Origin: Gammaproteobacteria bacterium
Lineage (GTDB): Bacteria; Pseudomonadota; Gammaproteobacteria; SZUA-152
Length of the DNA stretch: 52,487 bases
Direction: 5' to 3'
Assembly: GCA_029882975.1 (NCBI GenBank)
Contig: JAOUJW010000036.1
Coordinates: 1-52,487, forward strand
Part shown: one piece after another, positions 23,224 through 30,265 of the stretch
Layout of the letters: every line of letters starts with the position of its first letter
Numbering within the stretch: the first letter of the stretch is position 1
Notes under the pieces: model-generated
Databases searched by the model: none
Told to the model about the DNA's origin: nothing
What the model saw: only the letters and a program-made list of their open reading frames with translations
Made by a program: the position numbers and the translations under genes

Positions 23224-23858
23224 ATACGCAATCAAATAAAATTATCCGCACTCCAGAACAACAGGGCCACGCAAGTCAAGTCTACGATAATTATCGTAGC
23301 GACCTCCTTAACAGGAGCCTATCGAACACGGAAAACTATGATAAAACAATTATCACATTATCTGCGGCAACCTTGGGTTTTTCAATGATTGCAATTAGAT
23401 ATGTTGTACCCTTAGAATCGGCGGAATACACATACTTGATTCAACTGGGCTGGTTTATGCTACCAACTTGTATTGCAGCTTCACTAGTCGCCTCCCTCAT
23501 CGGCAACAAAGCAATCGACGTACAATTGGAGAACGCAAGGAATTACTACATTGAGGGTGAACAAGATGCGCTAAACAGGAAAAACATATATACAACAATA
23601 AACAAGTACCTAAATATATTTACTGGCATCGCATTTTTGTCAGCTCTTTTTCTTATAATTATATTCGTAACTGTTAACATCAAAAAGGAAACCGACATGG
23701 GTAAAGATAAATTCGATACAACTGATATACAAGGAACGCCTGTAAAGAAAAGTGCAGACATACCAACGATGGAACAAGTGCCAGGAACTACTCCCAATCC
23801 TCAAGGCAACAATAATGGGAACCAAACAAACAATAGTGGTAAAAAGCCAAAAAAATAG
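23220..23858 (+). CDS. Membrane protein with a detachable C-terminal tail, 212 aa
   Basis: The start overlaps the recombinase stop. Four transmembrane segments are predicted (about 45-62, 70-90 and 125-150, with SATLGFSMIAIRYVVP and ALFLIIIFVTVNIKK), then a hydrophilic tail with IQGTPVKKSADIPTMEQVPG and an Asn/Gly-rich end. The topology recalls small membrane effectors such as SLATT-type proteins, but the family is not confirmed. The tail also appears as a separate short gene at 23971-24147. Confidence 0.6.
   Translation: MNTQSNKIIRTPEQQGHASQVYDNYRSDLLNRSLSNTENYDKTIITLSAATLGFSMIAIRYVVPLESAEYTYLIQLGWFMLPTCIAASLVASLIGNKAIDVQLENARNYYIEGEQDALNRKNIYTTINKYLNIFTGIAFLSALFLIIIFVTVNIKKETDMGKDKFDTTDIQGTPVKKSADIPTMEQVPGTTPNPQGNNNGNQTNNSGKKPKK
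23697..23858 (+). CDS. Possible internal translation start producing the tail alone
   Basis: An in-frame ATG inside the membrane-protein gene is preceded by aaaaaggaa (23683-23691), a good ribosome-binding site. It would give a 53-aa product, MGKDKFDTTDIQG then TPVKKSADIPTMEQVPG, equivalent to the neighbouring 58-aa gene. This is inferred from spacing only. Confidence 0.35.
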   Translation: MGKDKFDTTDIQGTPVKKSADIPTMEQVPGTTPNPQGNNNGNQTNNSGKKPKK

Positions 23859-23970
23859 ACATCCTAATTCGACCCGCTAGTATGTATTAGAAGATAACTA
23901 TTGGTTTTCCTTGCCACCTGACTTTTCTGTTCGGGTCAGGTGCAGTATTATCTATTTCGTTACTAATAAT

Positions 23971-24147
23971 ATGGATAACCCAATGACTAAAGAAAATATC
24001 GAAATTACAGAATTAGAAGGAACACCACTAAGAGAAAGCGCGAATATACCAACGATGGAGCAAGTACCTGGCACGTCACCAACTGATACTCAAGGTGATG
24101 ATAATACGAATAACACAAACAACAACTGTAGCGACTCAAAGAAATAG
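23971..24147 (+). CDS. 58-aa homologue of the membrane-protein tail
   Basis: This short protein contains LEGTPLRESANIPTMEQVPG and an Asn/Asp-rich end, closely matching the C-terminal tail of the upstream 212-aa protein. It has no membrane segment. The ribosome-binding site is weak. Free-standing copies of a tail peptide could be substrates, ligands or decoys; the role is unknown. Confidence 0.5.
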   Translation: MDNPMTKENIEITELEGTPLRESANIPTMEQVPGTSPTDTQGDDNTNNTNNNCSDSKK

Positions 24148-24159
24148 CCAAGGTAAAGC

Positions 24160-24618
24160 ATGGAACACAATTTTGAGCGACTAAAGGCACATATATTACC
24201 ACGCTCTAACGCCAATACATTCCAGTCAGCCAGGAACGAATGGAAACTTGTGGGCGTGGAACTACGCCAAAGCTGGAGCCATTGTCCGTGCGGACAGAAA
24301 ATAAAAGAAAGATGTTATTTGGAAAATCAACTGAATGGTGCAAAAACATATGTAGGGAATGTGTGCGTTAATCGTTTTATAGGAATAGATACCGGTAATT
24401 TATTCGCAGGACTTAAACGTATTGCAGAAAATGACACAGCTAATGCTAATGAGGATTTAATAATCCACGCATATAATCTGGGATATATCTACGAAAAAGA
24501 ATATCATTTTTTAATGCAGACAAAGCGAAAAATAAAACTTTCTGATAAGCAAAAATCTTGGAAACAAAAAATAAATCGAAGAATAGTTAATCAAACAGTG
24601 GTTCGATCAAGCGATTAG
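24160..24618 (+). CDS. Zinc-finger-like small protein, 152 aa
   Basis: A CPCG pair and a later ERCYLENQLNG...VGNVCVNRFIG block place it with a phage/plasmid family that carries a Cys-rich zinc-binding core of unknown function. An aaggtaaa ribosome-binding site precedes the ATG. Its end overlaps, on the opposite strand, the stop of the gene ending at 24615. Confidence 0.6.
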   Translation: MEHNFERLKAHILPRSNANTFQSARNEWKLVGVELRQSWSHCPCGQKIKERCYLENQLNGAKTYVGNVCVNRFIGIDTGNLFAGLKRIAENDTANANEDLIIHAYNLGYIYEKEYHFLMQTKRKIKLSDKQKSWKQKINRRIVNQTVVRSSD

Positions 24619-24926
24619 TATAATCTGTCGTCAAATACTTCGCTAATTTCTGATATGACTTTTTGATCTTGAAGAAGCTGTAAGTTTATTTTGTTAATGT
24701 CAGGTAGATTTTGACATGGACCTGATGGGTCATAAGACTTAAAGGTAAACACAATCGCGCTACCGTCAGGTGCGCTAAAGGTACAATTTAGACGCATGTA
24801 ATTCGCTTCTCCATTAATTACCAAATTCATCGCTCTCACCTTGTCCACAAGATAGCTGGAATCCTGCTTTGCAACTGACTCCGCAATATATCCCTTTATT
24901 ATCTCGTATTTCTCGCTAGACATCAT
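24615..24926 (-). CDS. Hypothetical protein, 103 aa
   Basis: Soluble protein with a beta-rich middle (MRLNCTFSAPDGSAIVFTFK) and a helical end. An aaggat ribosome-binding site precedes the tandem ATGs. No family was recognised. It lies 110 bases downstream of the PLD-like gene on the same strand, so it may be the last gene of the ubiquitin-like operon. Confidence 0.55.
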   Translation of the reverse strand: MMSSEKYEIIKGYIAESVAKQDSSYLVDKVRAMNLVINGEANYMRLNCTFSAPDGSAIVFTFKSYDPSGPCQNLPDINKINLQLLQDQKVISEISEVFDDRLY

Positions 24927-25036
24927 GTGATTAATCCTTGTTCTATATTGCTAATAGCAAAGGGTAAAACCCAACTATTTAACTCATCCCCTGACCCACT
25001 ATCACGAGTACCAGAAGTTAGTTAACTTAGCACAGA

Positions 25037-25786
25037 TCAATTAGACGGTTCTGCGTATAGTGATTTACCCGCTATATCGATATCCATGTACTCGTAAATA
25101 TTATTGTAGGACAAAAACTGGAATTCGTTGTGCAGTTTGTTTATAGCCTCTTCGTCAGTAATTTTAATTCGTGATTCATAATTTTTCCAAAAACCTGCGT
25201 TTGTAAAATTAACAGACCCTAAGTAGGCTTCATTATCATCAATAAGGAATATCTTTGCATGAACGAGAGAATGTCTGGAATTGAAGCCTTTCCCAGAATA
25301 TGGTGACATCGGTATACTTAGACAGAATTTCGAACCGTACGTGTACCAATATATTGTTAAACAATTCAGAATCCGCAATCCTACGTAGAGAAATGGGAGC
25401 AGCATCACTGAGTAGTAAAAATAGTAAAGCTTATAACTAAAACCAATCGCTAATACAATTAGGACAAGGAACACCAATCCCAGCAAAATCCAACGCCACC
25501 TGTCACGCGCAGATTTAAGATATTCCTTAGTATGCTGCGTTTGGTAGATTAATTTTCTAAGACATTTATCGACATTGCGCTCCCCTGTTAGATCCGAACT
25601 GACAATCAACCGAACATCTACGCCATCCTCTACTTTTCTGTGTAACAAATCGACGAAATCACTGGATATATACGGAGATACTATTTTGACTGAAACTTTA
25701 GCGGACTGAATACTGTTAAGTATGTCGCGGCCAGCACCACGGCCAATATAAAGGTCACCATCCGATAGTCTACAATTATCTAGCAT
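25037..25786 (-). CDS. Phospholipase-D-like protein with a membrane hairpin
   Basis: The 249-aa protein has a PLD-fold N-terminus (IQSAKVSVKIVSPYISSDFV) and one HKD motif HAKIFLIDDNEAYLGSVNFT (H176, K178, D183, G190, S191, N193). Two hydrophobic helices (about 99-116 and 122-143) interrupt the domain. A single HKD implies a dimer or a degenerate second motif. PLD-like proteins can be nucleases or phospholipases. It follows the JAMM gene by 54 bases, so it could be an effector of the conjugation system; that role is inference. Confidence 0.75.
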   Translation of the reverse strand: MLDNCRLSDGDLYIGRGAGRDILNSIQSAKVSVKIVSPYISSDFVDLLHRKVEDGVDVRLIVSSDLTGERNVDKCLRKLIYQTQHTKEYLKSARDRWRWILLGLVFLVLIVLAIGFSYKLYYFYYSVMLLPFLYVGLRILNCLTIYWYTYGSKFCLSIPMSPYSGKGFNSRHSLVHAKIFLIDDNEAYLGSVNFTNAGFWKNYESRIKITDEEAINKLHNEFQFLSYNNIYEYMDIDIAGKSLYAEPSN

Positions 25787-25840
25787 AATAACACTCGTAA
25801 TTACAGTTTAAAGACCACATAGAGGTAGGTAAAAAATGTG

Positions 25841-26395
25841 TTAACAGTCATTCAAAATAATAACTTGTTTCAACTCTTCCGATTCTTTTCCTACAAACCA
25901 TTTTTCTTCATCTCGAATATAGTCCACCACATAACCAAGACTATAGGGATGGTGGAAGAAGTGTTTTTGTGTATACCGGTCAGTACCACTAAAAAAAGCA
26001 CCGAGATTGGGGTGGCTGTGATACCAACCAACAATAGTATTGCCGTCCACTAATAATTCTCTTGCCTTATTCCATACATCGGTCCCCATTTCCAAGGAGA
26101 CATTGGTAGAGCGACATTCATCGCTTGGGACAGATTCAGTTATTTCCACCAAAACATAGTCACGTTTTAAAATGTGAGACTCATAAACCTTCCCAACAAG
26201 TAAACCACCCATTTCCATTGAATCTTGTTTTAAATGATTGTGTATCTTGTCCCTGACACTGTGGTACACGATAGGAAGCGGTGCAAATACCAACATCCGG
26301 GCAATTCGAGCAACATCTACAACAGGCAAACTGTTCAGTCTAGTGGTAACATCTATTGCTCGGAAGTCCGGTTCCATCGTTTTCCATTGGATCAT
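25841..26395 (-). CDS. JAMM/MPN-family (JAB1-like) zinc isopeptidase
   Basis: The 184-aa protein has the full JAMM motif: glutamate in SMEMGGLLVG (E61) and HSHPNLGAFFSGTD (H126, H128, D139 with ten residues between H128 and D139). Such enzymes remove ubiquitin-like proteins or trim their precursors; in bacterial Ubl systems they act as the deconjugase. The ATG overlaps the E2 stop by four bases (ATGA), showing co-translation. It is expected to process the Ubl C-terminus or reverse conjugation. Confidence 0.88.
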   Translation of the reverse strand: MIQWKTMEPDFRAIDVTTRLNSLPVVDVARIARMLVFAPLPIVYHSVRDKIHNHLKQDSMEMGGLLVGKVYESHILKRDYVLVEITESVPSDECRSTNVSLEMGTDVWNKARELLVDGNTIVGWYHSHPNLGAFFSGTDRYTQKHFFHHPYSLGYVVDYIRDEEKWFVGKESEELKQVIILNDC

Positions 26396-27024
26396 GTTGC
26401 CATCCTGAAAACCGAACCGCAGCTAGGACATGTGATATTAAGAGTTTTACCAGCGGGTACACGCAGTGAAGCGGAACACTTATCACATGACACAAGAGTT
26501 TTACCGTCATTGGTATCACTTTTCCAAACTACGGAATTATTGATTCCCTGAGTTTCCACAAAAGAAGCGGTGGGAAAATACGTAGGGTATTGCCTAATTG
26601 CTCGTTCGTACCATTTCAATGCAGGAACGTTTGCAGGCGAACTCTTATTTAATATTGTCGTATCGAATATTAGAATCTTGATTATCCTTTTTATCAACAA
26701 ATCCATACCGTGAGATGGCATCCATTTTGTTCCAAAGCATATTTTTCCAGTGCCGTAAACATTCGGATGAAATATTGGAGTTTTTATCGTCACCGCTGGT
26801 TCAACAAACGGATACCGCCCCAGAATACTAATATCCACTTCCGTTGTATCCTGAATCTTCTTGGGATAACTACTGGATGGCGCTGTCTGGTAGTCCAACC
26901 GTAGAGATATTCTGTTTATCGGGCTACCGCTAGTAGACAACAATTGAACTTTTCCATTCGTTGCACGCCCGAGATCCTCTATTTTTGAAATATCCAGTTT
27001 CAAACGATTACTTAGGCCATTCAT
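26392..27024 (-). CDS. E2-like ubiquitin-conjugating enzyme with C-terminal zinc ribbon
   Basis: The 210-aa protein has the UBC fold with YPFVEPAVTIKTPIFHPNVY, then the canonical GKICFGTKW, where C96 is the predicted thioester-forming cysteine. HPN (86-88) and the Trp downstream are conserved. A zinc ribbon follows (CDKC...CPSC, about 180-205), which is not part of standard E2s and may bind a substrate or partner. The ATG overlaps the stop of the Ubl gene (ATGA). It would receive Ubl from the E1-like protein and pass it to targets. Confidence 0.88.
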   Translation of the reverse strand: MNGLSNRLKLDISKIEDLGRATNGKVQLLSTSGSPINRISLRLDYQTAPSSSYPKKIQDTTEVDISILGRYPFVEPAVTIKTPIFHPNVYGTGKICFGTKWMPSHGMDLLIKRIIKILIFDTTILNKSSPANVPALKWYERAIRQYPTYFPTASFVETQGINNSVVWKSDTNDGKTLVSCDKCSASLRVPAGKTLNITCPSCGSVFRMAT

Positions 27025-27275
27025 GAACCAGCCACCAATACGGGCTGGATCTCAAGCACTGCTCCGTCCTTAACGCCATTCGCATTTAATGTGTTCGCAG
27101 GAACAATAGTCTTGCTTGTTGTCGTATCAACCAGACTATAATCAGTATCCGTGGGCAACTCCCACTTATCAATGATCGCCTGCAGGATATCCGCGCCGGT
27201 CAACTCATCCGCCACTACCATTCCATCTTTTTTGGTTTTATCGGCATTTTTTACTATCAGTTCTATCTCACTCAC
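27021..27275 (-). CDS. Ubiquitin-like protein
   Basis: An 84-aa beta-grasp protein starting at GTG behind an ideal ggagga ribosome-binding site. It reads IELIVKNADKTKKDGMVVAD then SKTIVPANTLNANGVKDGAV, ending VLVAGS. A small single-domain Ubl fits between an E1 and an E2 in the same operon. The end is Ala-Gly-Ser rather than Gly-Gly, so the JAMM protease may remove the last residue or the chemistry may use Gly83 directly. The fold is assigned from size, pattern and context. Confidence 0.8.
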   Translation of the reverse strand: MSEIELIVKNADKTKKDGMVVADELTGADILQAIIDKWELPTDTDYSLVDTTTSKTIVPANTLNANGVKDGAVLEIQPVLVAGS

Positions 27276-27277
27276 AA

Positions 27278-28402
27278 CTAATCCTCCAGCTCAATTATAA
27301 AGTGTATATCGTCTGCATCTAACGTCAGGTACTTACAAGGCATAATTTGTCCTCTATGATGTTGAAGCAATTCTTCCACTGAAAAACTATCCTTGATATC
27401 CACAACAACGGATGCCGTGGTACAATGTTTACAAACTAGTAGACTCGAATCATAGTCGCTTGCAAGAGACAATTGTTTAACGTCATCACCGTGCTCATTA
27501 TTGCAGTTCTCACAATAATGGCTGGTGAGAATTGGGTCGCTGGTTTGCAAATACAATTCACTATTCGAAATGTCCAAACTTCCGGTCAGGGTCTCATCAA
27601 TCGTTCGGCTTGACGTAAGATAAATAGCTTTATTGTCACGGGAACTACAGGAAAAACACGCTTTATTCCTAGTAATTTCACTGACTGACGATACGCCGGT
27701 AATACTGTCAAGTAATACACGCCTGGCCGTGGAGTTGTCGTCACCATCGCCCAAACGCAACGCTGTAGATGTTGCCAAAGCACCGGCCATACTGGACGTA
27801 ACAACAGTAGTAGGAATAGTCCGGGTCTCAAAAGACACTTTCTTCAGCCATCCGCACGAATATCGCTCGCTTTCCCTTTGATAAACACTATCCGGTAGAG
27901 TGTATTCATAACAAGCAGAATCGTCACCTTTAGAAAAAGGGTAGATTTCACAAACAGCAAAACGGCTATCTATTGCCGTGTTGACCAAATCAACAGACGC
28001 CACCATGCAAAGCTGATTCAGCCGTATTCTGGCTTCAAAATTATCGACGCAGCATATAACAACATCAAAGAAAGCAAGTTCCTTAATAGGGAGGGTATCC
28101 CAAAAATCTCCCTCATATTCCACGACAGTTACGTTAGGATCTAATTCCCGGACTCGTTGTGCAGCGACATGGACTTTACTCTGCCCAACGTCCGAGTCGC
28201 GGAATAAGACACTACGGGTTAAATTGTGTTTCTCTATCGTATCAAAGTCGAATAGAACGATTTTACCTACGCCCAGTAACGTAAGGTTTTTAGCTACCTC
28301 ATTGCCAATGGCACCACAACCCACAACGCCAACGGTCAGTGAGTGCAATTTCTCTTGTGAAAACCAATCAATAAGGTTATGCCGGTTGTACCTTTCATCC
28401 AT
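27278..28402 (-). CDS. E1-like (ThiF-fold) Ubl-activating enzyme
   Basis: Started at MDERYNRHNLIDWFSQEK, the 374-aa protein has an adenylation domain with VGVVGCGAIGNEVAKNL (GxGxxG at 28-33), FDFDTIEKHNLTR and CCVDNFEARIRLNQ. YSCGW (C183) is the likely crossover-loop catalytic Cys, by comparison with MoeB/ThiF. Zinc-binding pairs occur at CFSC (249/252), CENC (297/300) and CKHC (324/327). The start overlaps the J-domain gene end by eight bases. It should adenylate the Ubl and hand it to the E2. Confidence 0.9.
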   Translation of the reverse strand: MDERYNRHNLIDWFSQEKLHSLTVGVVGCGAIGNEVAKNLTLLGVGKIVLFDFDTIEKHNLTRSVLFRDSDVGQSKVHVAAQRVRELDPNVTVVEYEGDFWDTLPIKELAFFDVVICCVDNFEARIRLNQLCMVASVDLVNTAIDSRFAVCEIYPFSKGDDSACYEYTLPDSVYQRESERYSCGWLKKVSFETRTIPTTVVTSSMAGALATSTALRLGDGDDNSTARRVLLDSITGVSSVSEITRNKACFSCSSRDNKAIYLTSSRTIDETLTGSLDISNSELYLQTSDPILTSHYCENCNNEHGDDVKQLSLASDYDSSLLVCKHCTTASVVVDIKDSFSVEELLQHHRGQIMPCKYLTLDADDIHFIIELED

Positions 28403-28643
28403 TGTAGTAGTCCAGAAGCTTTTTATAAGCCTGATTGAGAATTTTAGAAATCTCTTCGCCATAATCCTTCATGAACTCATCACTTTTATCCGGATGGTAC
28501 AGCTTTATTTTTTTCCGATACATCCGCTTTACCTCATCTAGTGATGAATCTTTCGTCACTCCTAATAGCTCAAAAGGCGACATATTTCGCATTTTCTCAA
28601 TGTTAGATTCGTAATCCGGAGTTAATTTCTTCCATTTAATCAT
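28395..28643 (-). CDS. J-domain (DnaJ-like) protein, 82 aa
   Basis: MSPFELLGVTKDSSLDEVKR then YRKKIKLYHPDKSDEF is a full J-domain with the HPD motif at residues 50-52; nothing else is present besides a short N-terminal tail. J-domains stimulate Hsp70 ATPase, so this small protein may bring DnaK to the conjugation machinery or its substrates. The ATG overlaps the stop of the OB-fold membrane gene (TAATG), and the protein ends inside the E1 gene start. Confidence 0.88.
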   Translation of the reverse strand: MIKWKKLTPDYESNIEKMRNMSPFELLGVTKDSSLDEVKRMYRKKIKLYHPDKSDEFMKDYGEEISKILNQAYKKLLDYYNG

Positions 28644-29470
28644 TAGCTGACACCCAGAATCATAGATTTTCGATAGACAATAATTTCATACCCAAATATC
28701 TCGTGATTAACCACCAACCCACGTACTTTAACCTTTTTTGATTTGAGTGACCTAATATAATCTACACCCCCGACATGTTTTATGGATCCGGAAAAAAATA
28801 CCAACTTGAACCCTTTTGTCCACGACTTATTTTCAAACATAACAGCATAGTCACTACCTCTTTTGCTTTCCTTCACCTCATGGACCAAGCCTTCAAAGGT
28901 AACCACTGATCCAATATAGTTCTTGTAATTCCTCAAAGTGACAACATCCGGTGTAAAGTCTGTACCACCGGTGGAATTACTGCGAATAAAGCGAGCGATG
29001 TTAACGGTATTACAACAAACGCACTTGGATTCGTTCATTTCCTTTACTACGAGAAAACTTTCCTCGTGGTAGAAAACACTGCATTTCATACACTGGAAAA
29101 GGATTCGGTTTTCATCCACCGGTTCGCCCGAGAATGCGTCGTGTAATCCCTCTAATTCGTCGTCAGGGACAATAGATCCTGTGCCTGAGGACATGTCAGG
29201 TGTAGTGAAAACTATCTTCGATGCACTGTTAGAGCGCGACGAATTAGGCCGGTATACGGTGGAATTACGCTCTGTTTTACCTGTACCTTGATGTCCAGGT
29301 GGGTACGAGTGACGAGAATGCGTTTGCTGAGATACTCTTGATCGGGGATTCGGTTGCGACGGAGGGCGAGACGGTTTGAAAAACGCTACTATTTTCCCTA
29401 GTAATTCAATAAGTACAGACAACGCCCAAAATAATAGAAAAAGCCCTACTATTGATACAATAAGTTCCAT
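28643..29470 (-). CDS. Membrane-anchored zinc/OB-fold-like protein, 275 aa
   Basis: One transmembrane helix at 2-25 (IVSIVGLFLLFWALSVLIEL) is followed by a Ser/Pro/Arg-rich linker, a zinc ribbon (CMKC...CVCC, about 126-152) and a C-terminal OB-like domain (about 175-270: GSVVTFEGLVHEVKESKRGS; SKKVKVRGLVVNHEIFGYEI). The OB assignment is by pattern only (tRNA-anti-like). It heads the operon that continues into the J-domain, E1, Ubl, E2 and JAMM genes. It could anchor the machinery at the membrane. Confidence 0.65.
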   Translation of the reverse strand: MELIVSIVGLFLLFWALSVLIELLGKIVAFFKPSRPPSQPNPRSRVSQQTHSRHSYPPGHQGTGKTERNSTVYRPNSSRSNSASKIVFTTPDMSSGTGSIVPDDELEGLHDAFSGEPVDENRILFQCMKCSVFYHEESFLVVKEMNESKCVCCNTVNIARFIRSNSTGGTDFTPDVVTLRNYKNYIGSVVTFEGLVHEVKESKRGSDYAVMFENKSWTKGFKLVFFSGSIKHVGGVDYIRSLKSKKVKVRGLVVNHEIFGYEIIVYRKSMILGVS

Positions 29471-29590
29471 GTGGGTTATTCAAATGTTTTCCGGCCTTTT
29501 TTCCATTTATGGACCAGGCTCAGAGTTTCGAAAAGCGCATGTAAAGACAGAAATAGCTTTTTGAGGTTCAATTTAATGGACTCCAAGCGC

Positions 29591-30217
29591 TCACCAGTAG
29601 ACTTTCAAATCTTTAATGGCCACATTCACCACTTTACGATTATTTGCAAGGAATGATAATGGACCATAACTCAGTTTGTCCCGACCGACCGATGTTACCC
29701 GAACCCTGGCTTCCCACTGGACTGTACGGGTTCCTCTACGAATAATGTCTCTGGCCCTATCCTCCGGCATTGAAAACATATCCCACTCTTTACCGTTAAC
29801 AAAATAAATACCGTAATTCGCCGTATAATGCAAATAGCCAACTCTAGCAAAACCCGTATGGAAAGCGCCGGTCCGAAAATGATACTCACCTATATCACGT
29901 TCAAATCGCAATACATACTCTTTACGACTCGCCGCTTCATCCAAGCGTGCATCGACAACCGGAATGATTTGCCCCAGAATATCGTGTCGTCGAAATTCAT
30001 TGCGTGAACGACGATATTCCTTCGACAGATAGTAAGCGAAAGAAGTATACGCCATTGGTTTGTCGACACGTGATTCATAGGCGTACATTACCTCATCCGG
30101 AGTCAGTATTCGTATACCATTAGAATAAACCGAAGGTTCTCCAAACTGCAAAATAGGTAATGTAAAACAACCCGTTAGTACTAGTAAAATAGACATTGCT
30201 ACCACTACCCGAAACAT
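29591..30217 (-). CDS. Lipoprotein, 208 aa
   Basis: Started at MFRVVVAMSILLVLTGC with a gggaggg ribosome-binding site, the protein has a clear lipobox (LVLTGC) and a basic secreted domain (FAYYLSKEYRRSRNEFRRHD; DRARDIIRRGTRTVQWEARV). No family was recognised. It is the last gene of the transfer operon, 48 bases after the second Ig-like lipoprotein gene, and may belong to the same surface structure. Confidence 0.7.
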   Translation of the reverse strand: MFRVVVAMSILLVLTGCFTLPILQFGEPSVYSNGIRILTPDEVMYAYESRVDKPMAYTSFAYYLSKEYRRSRNEFRRHDILGQIIPVVDARLDEAASRKEYVLRFERDIGEYHFRTGAFHTGFARVGYLHYTANYGIYFVNGKEWDMFSMPEDRARDIIRRGTRTVQWEARVRVTSVGRDKLSYGPLSFLANNRKVVNVAIKDLKVYW

Positions 30218-30265
30218 AGAAACCCTCCCGAATAGGCAGGGTGTAAAACACCCTGCCAAGAAAAG

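Noticed and set aside
22750-23235. Minus-strand frame opposite the serine recombinase
   Set aside because: It is the shadow of the well-supported recombinase gene.
27021-27275. BilA-type protein with two Ubl domains
   Set aside because: The Ubl here is a single domain of 84 residues, so it differs from the two-domain ISG15-like BilA.
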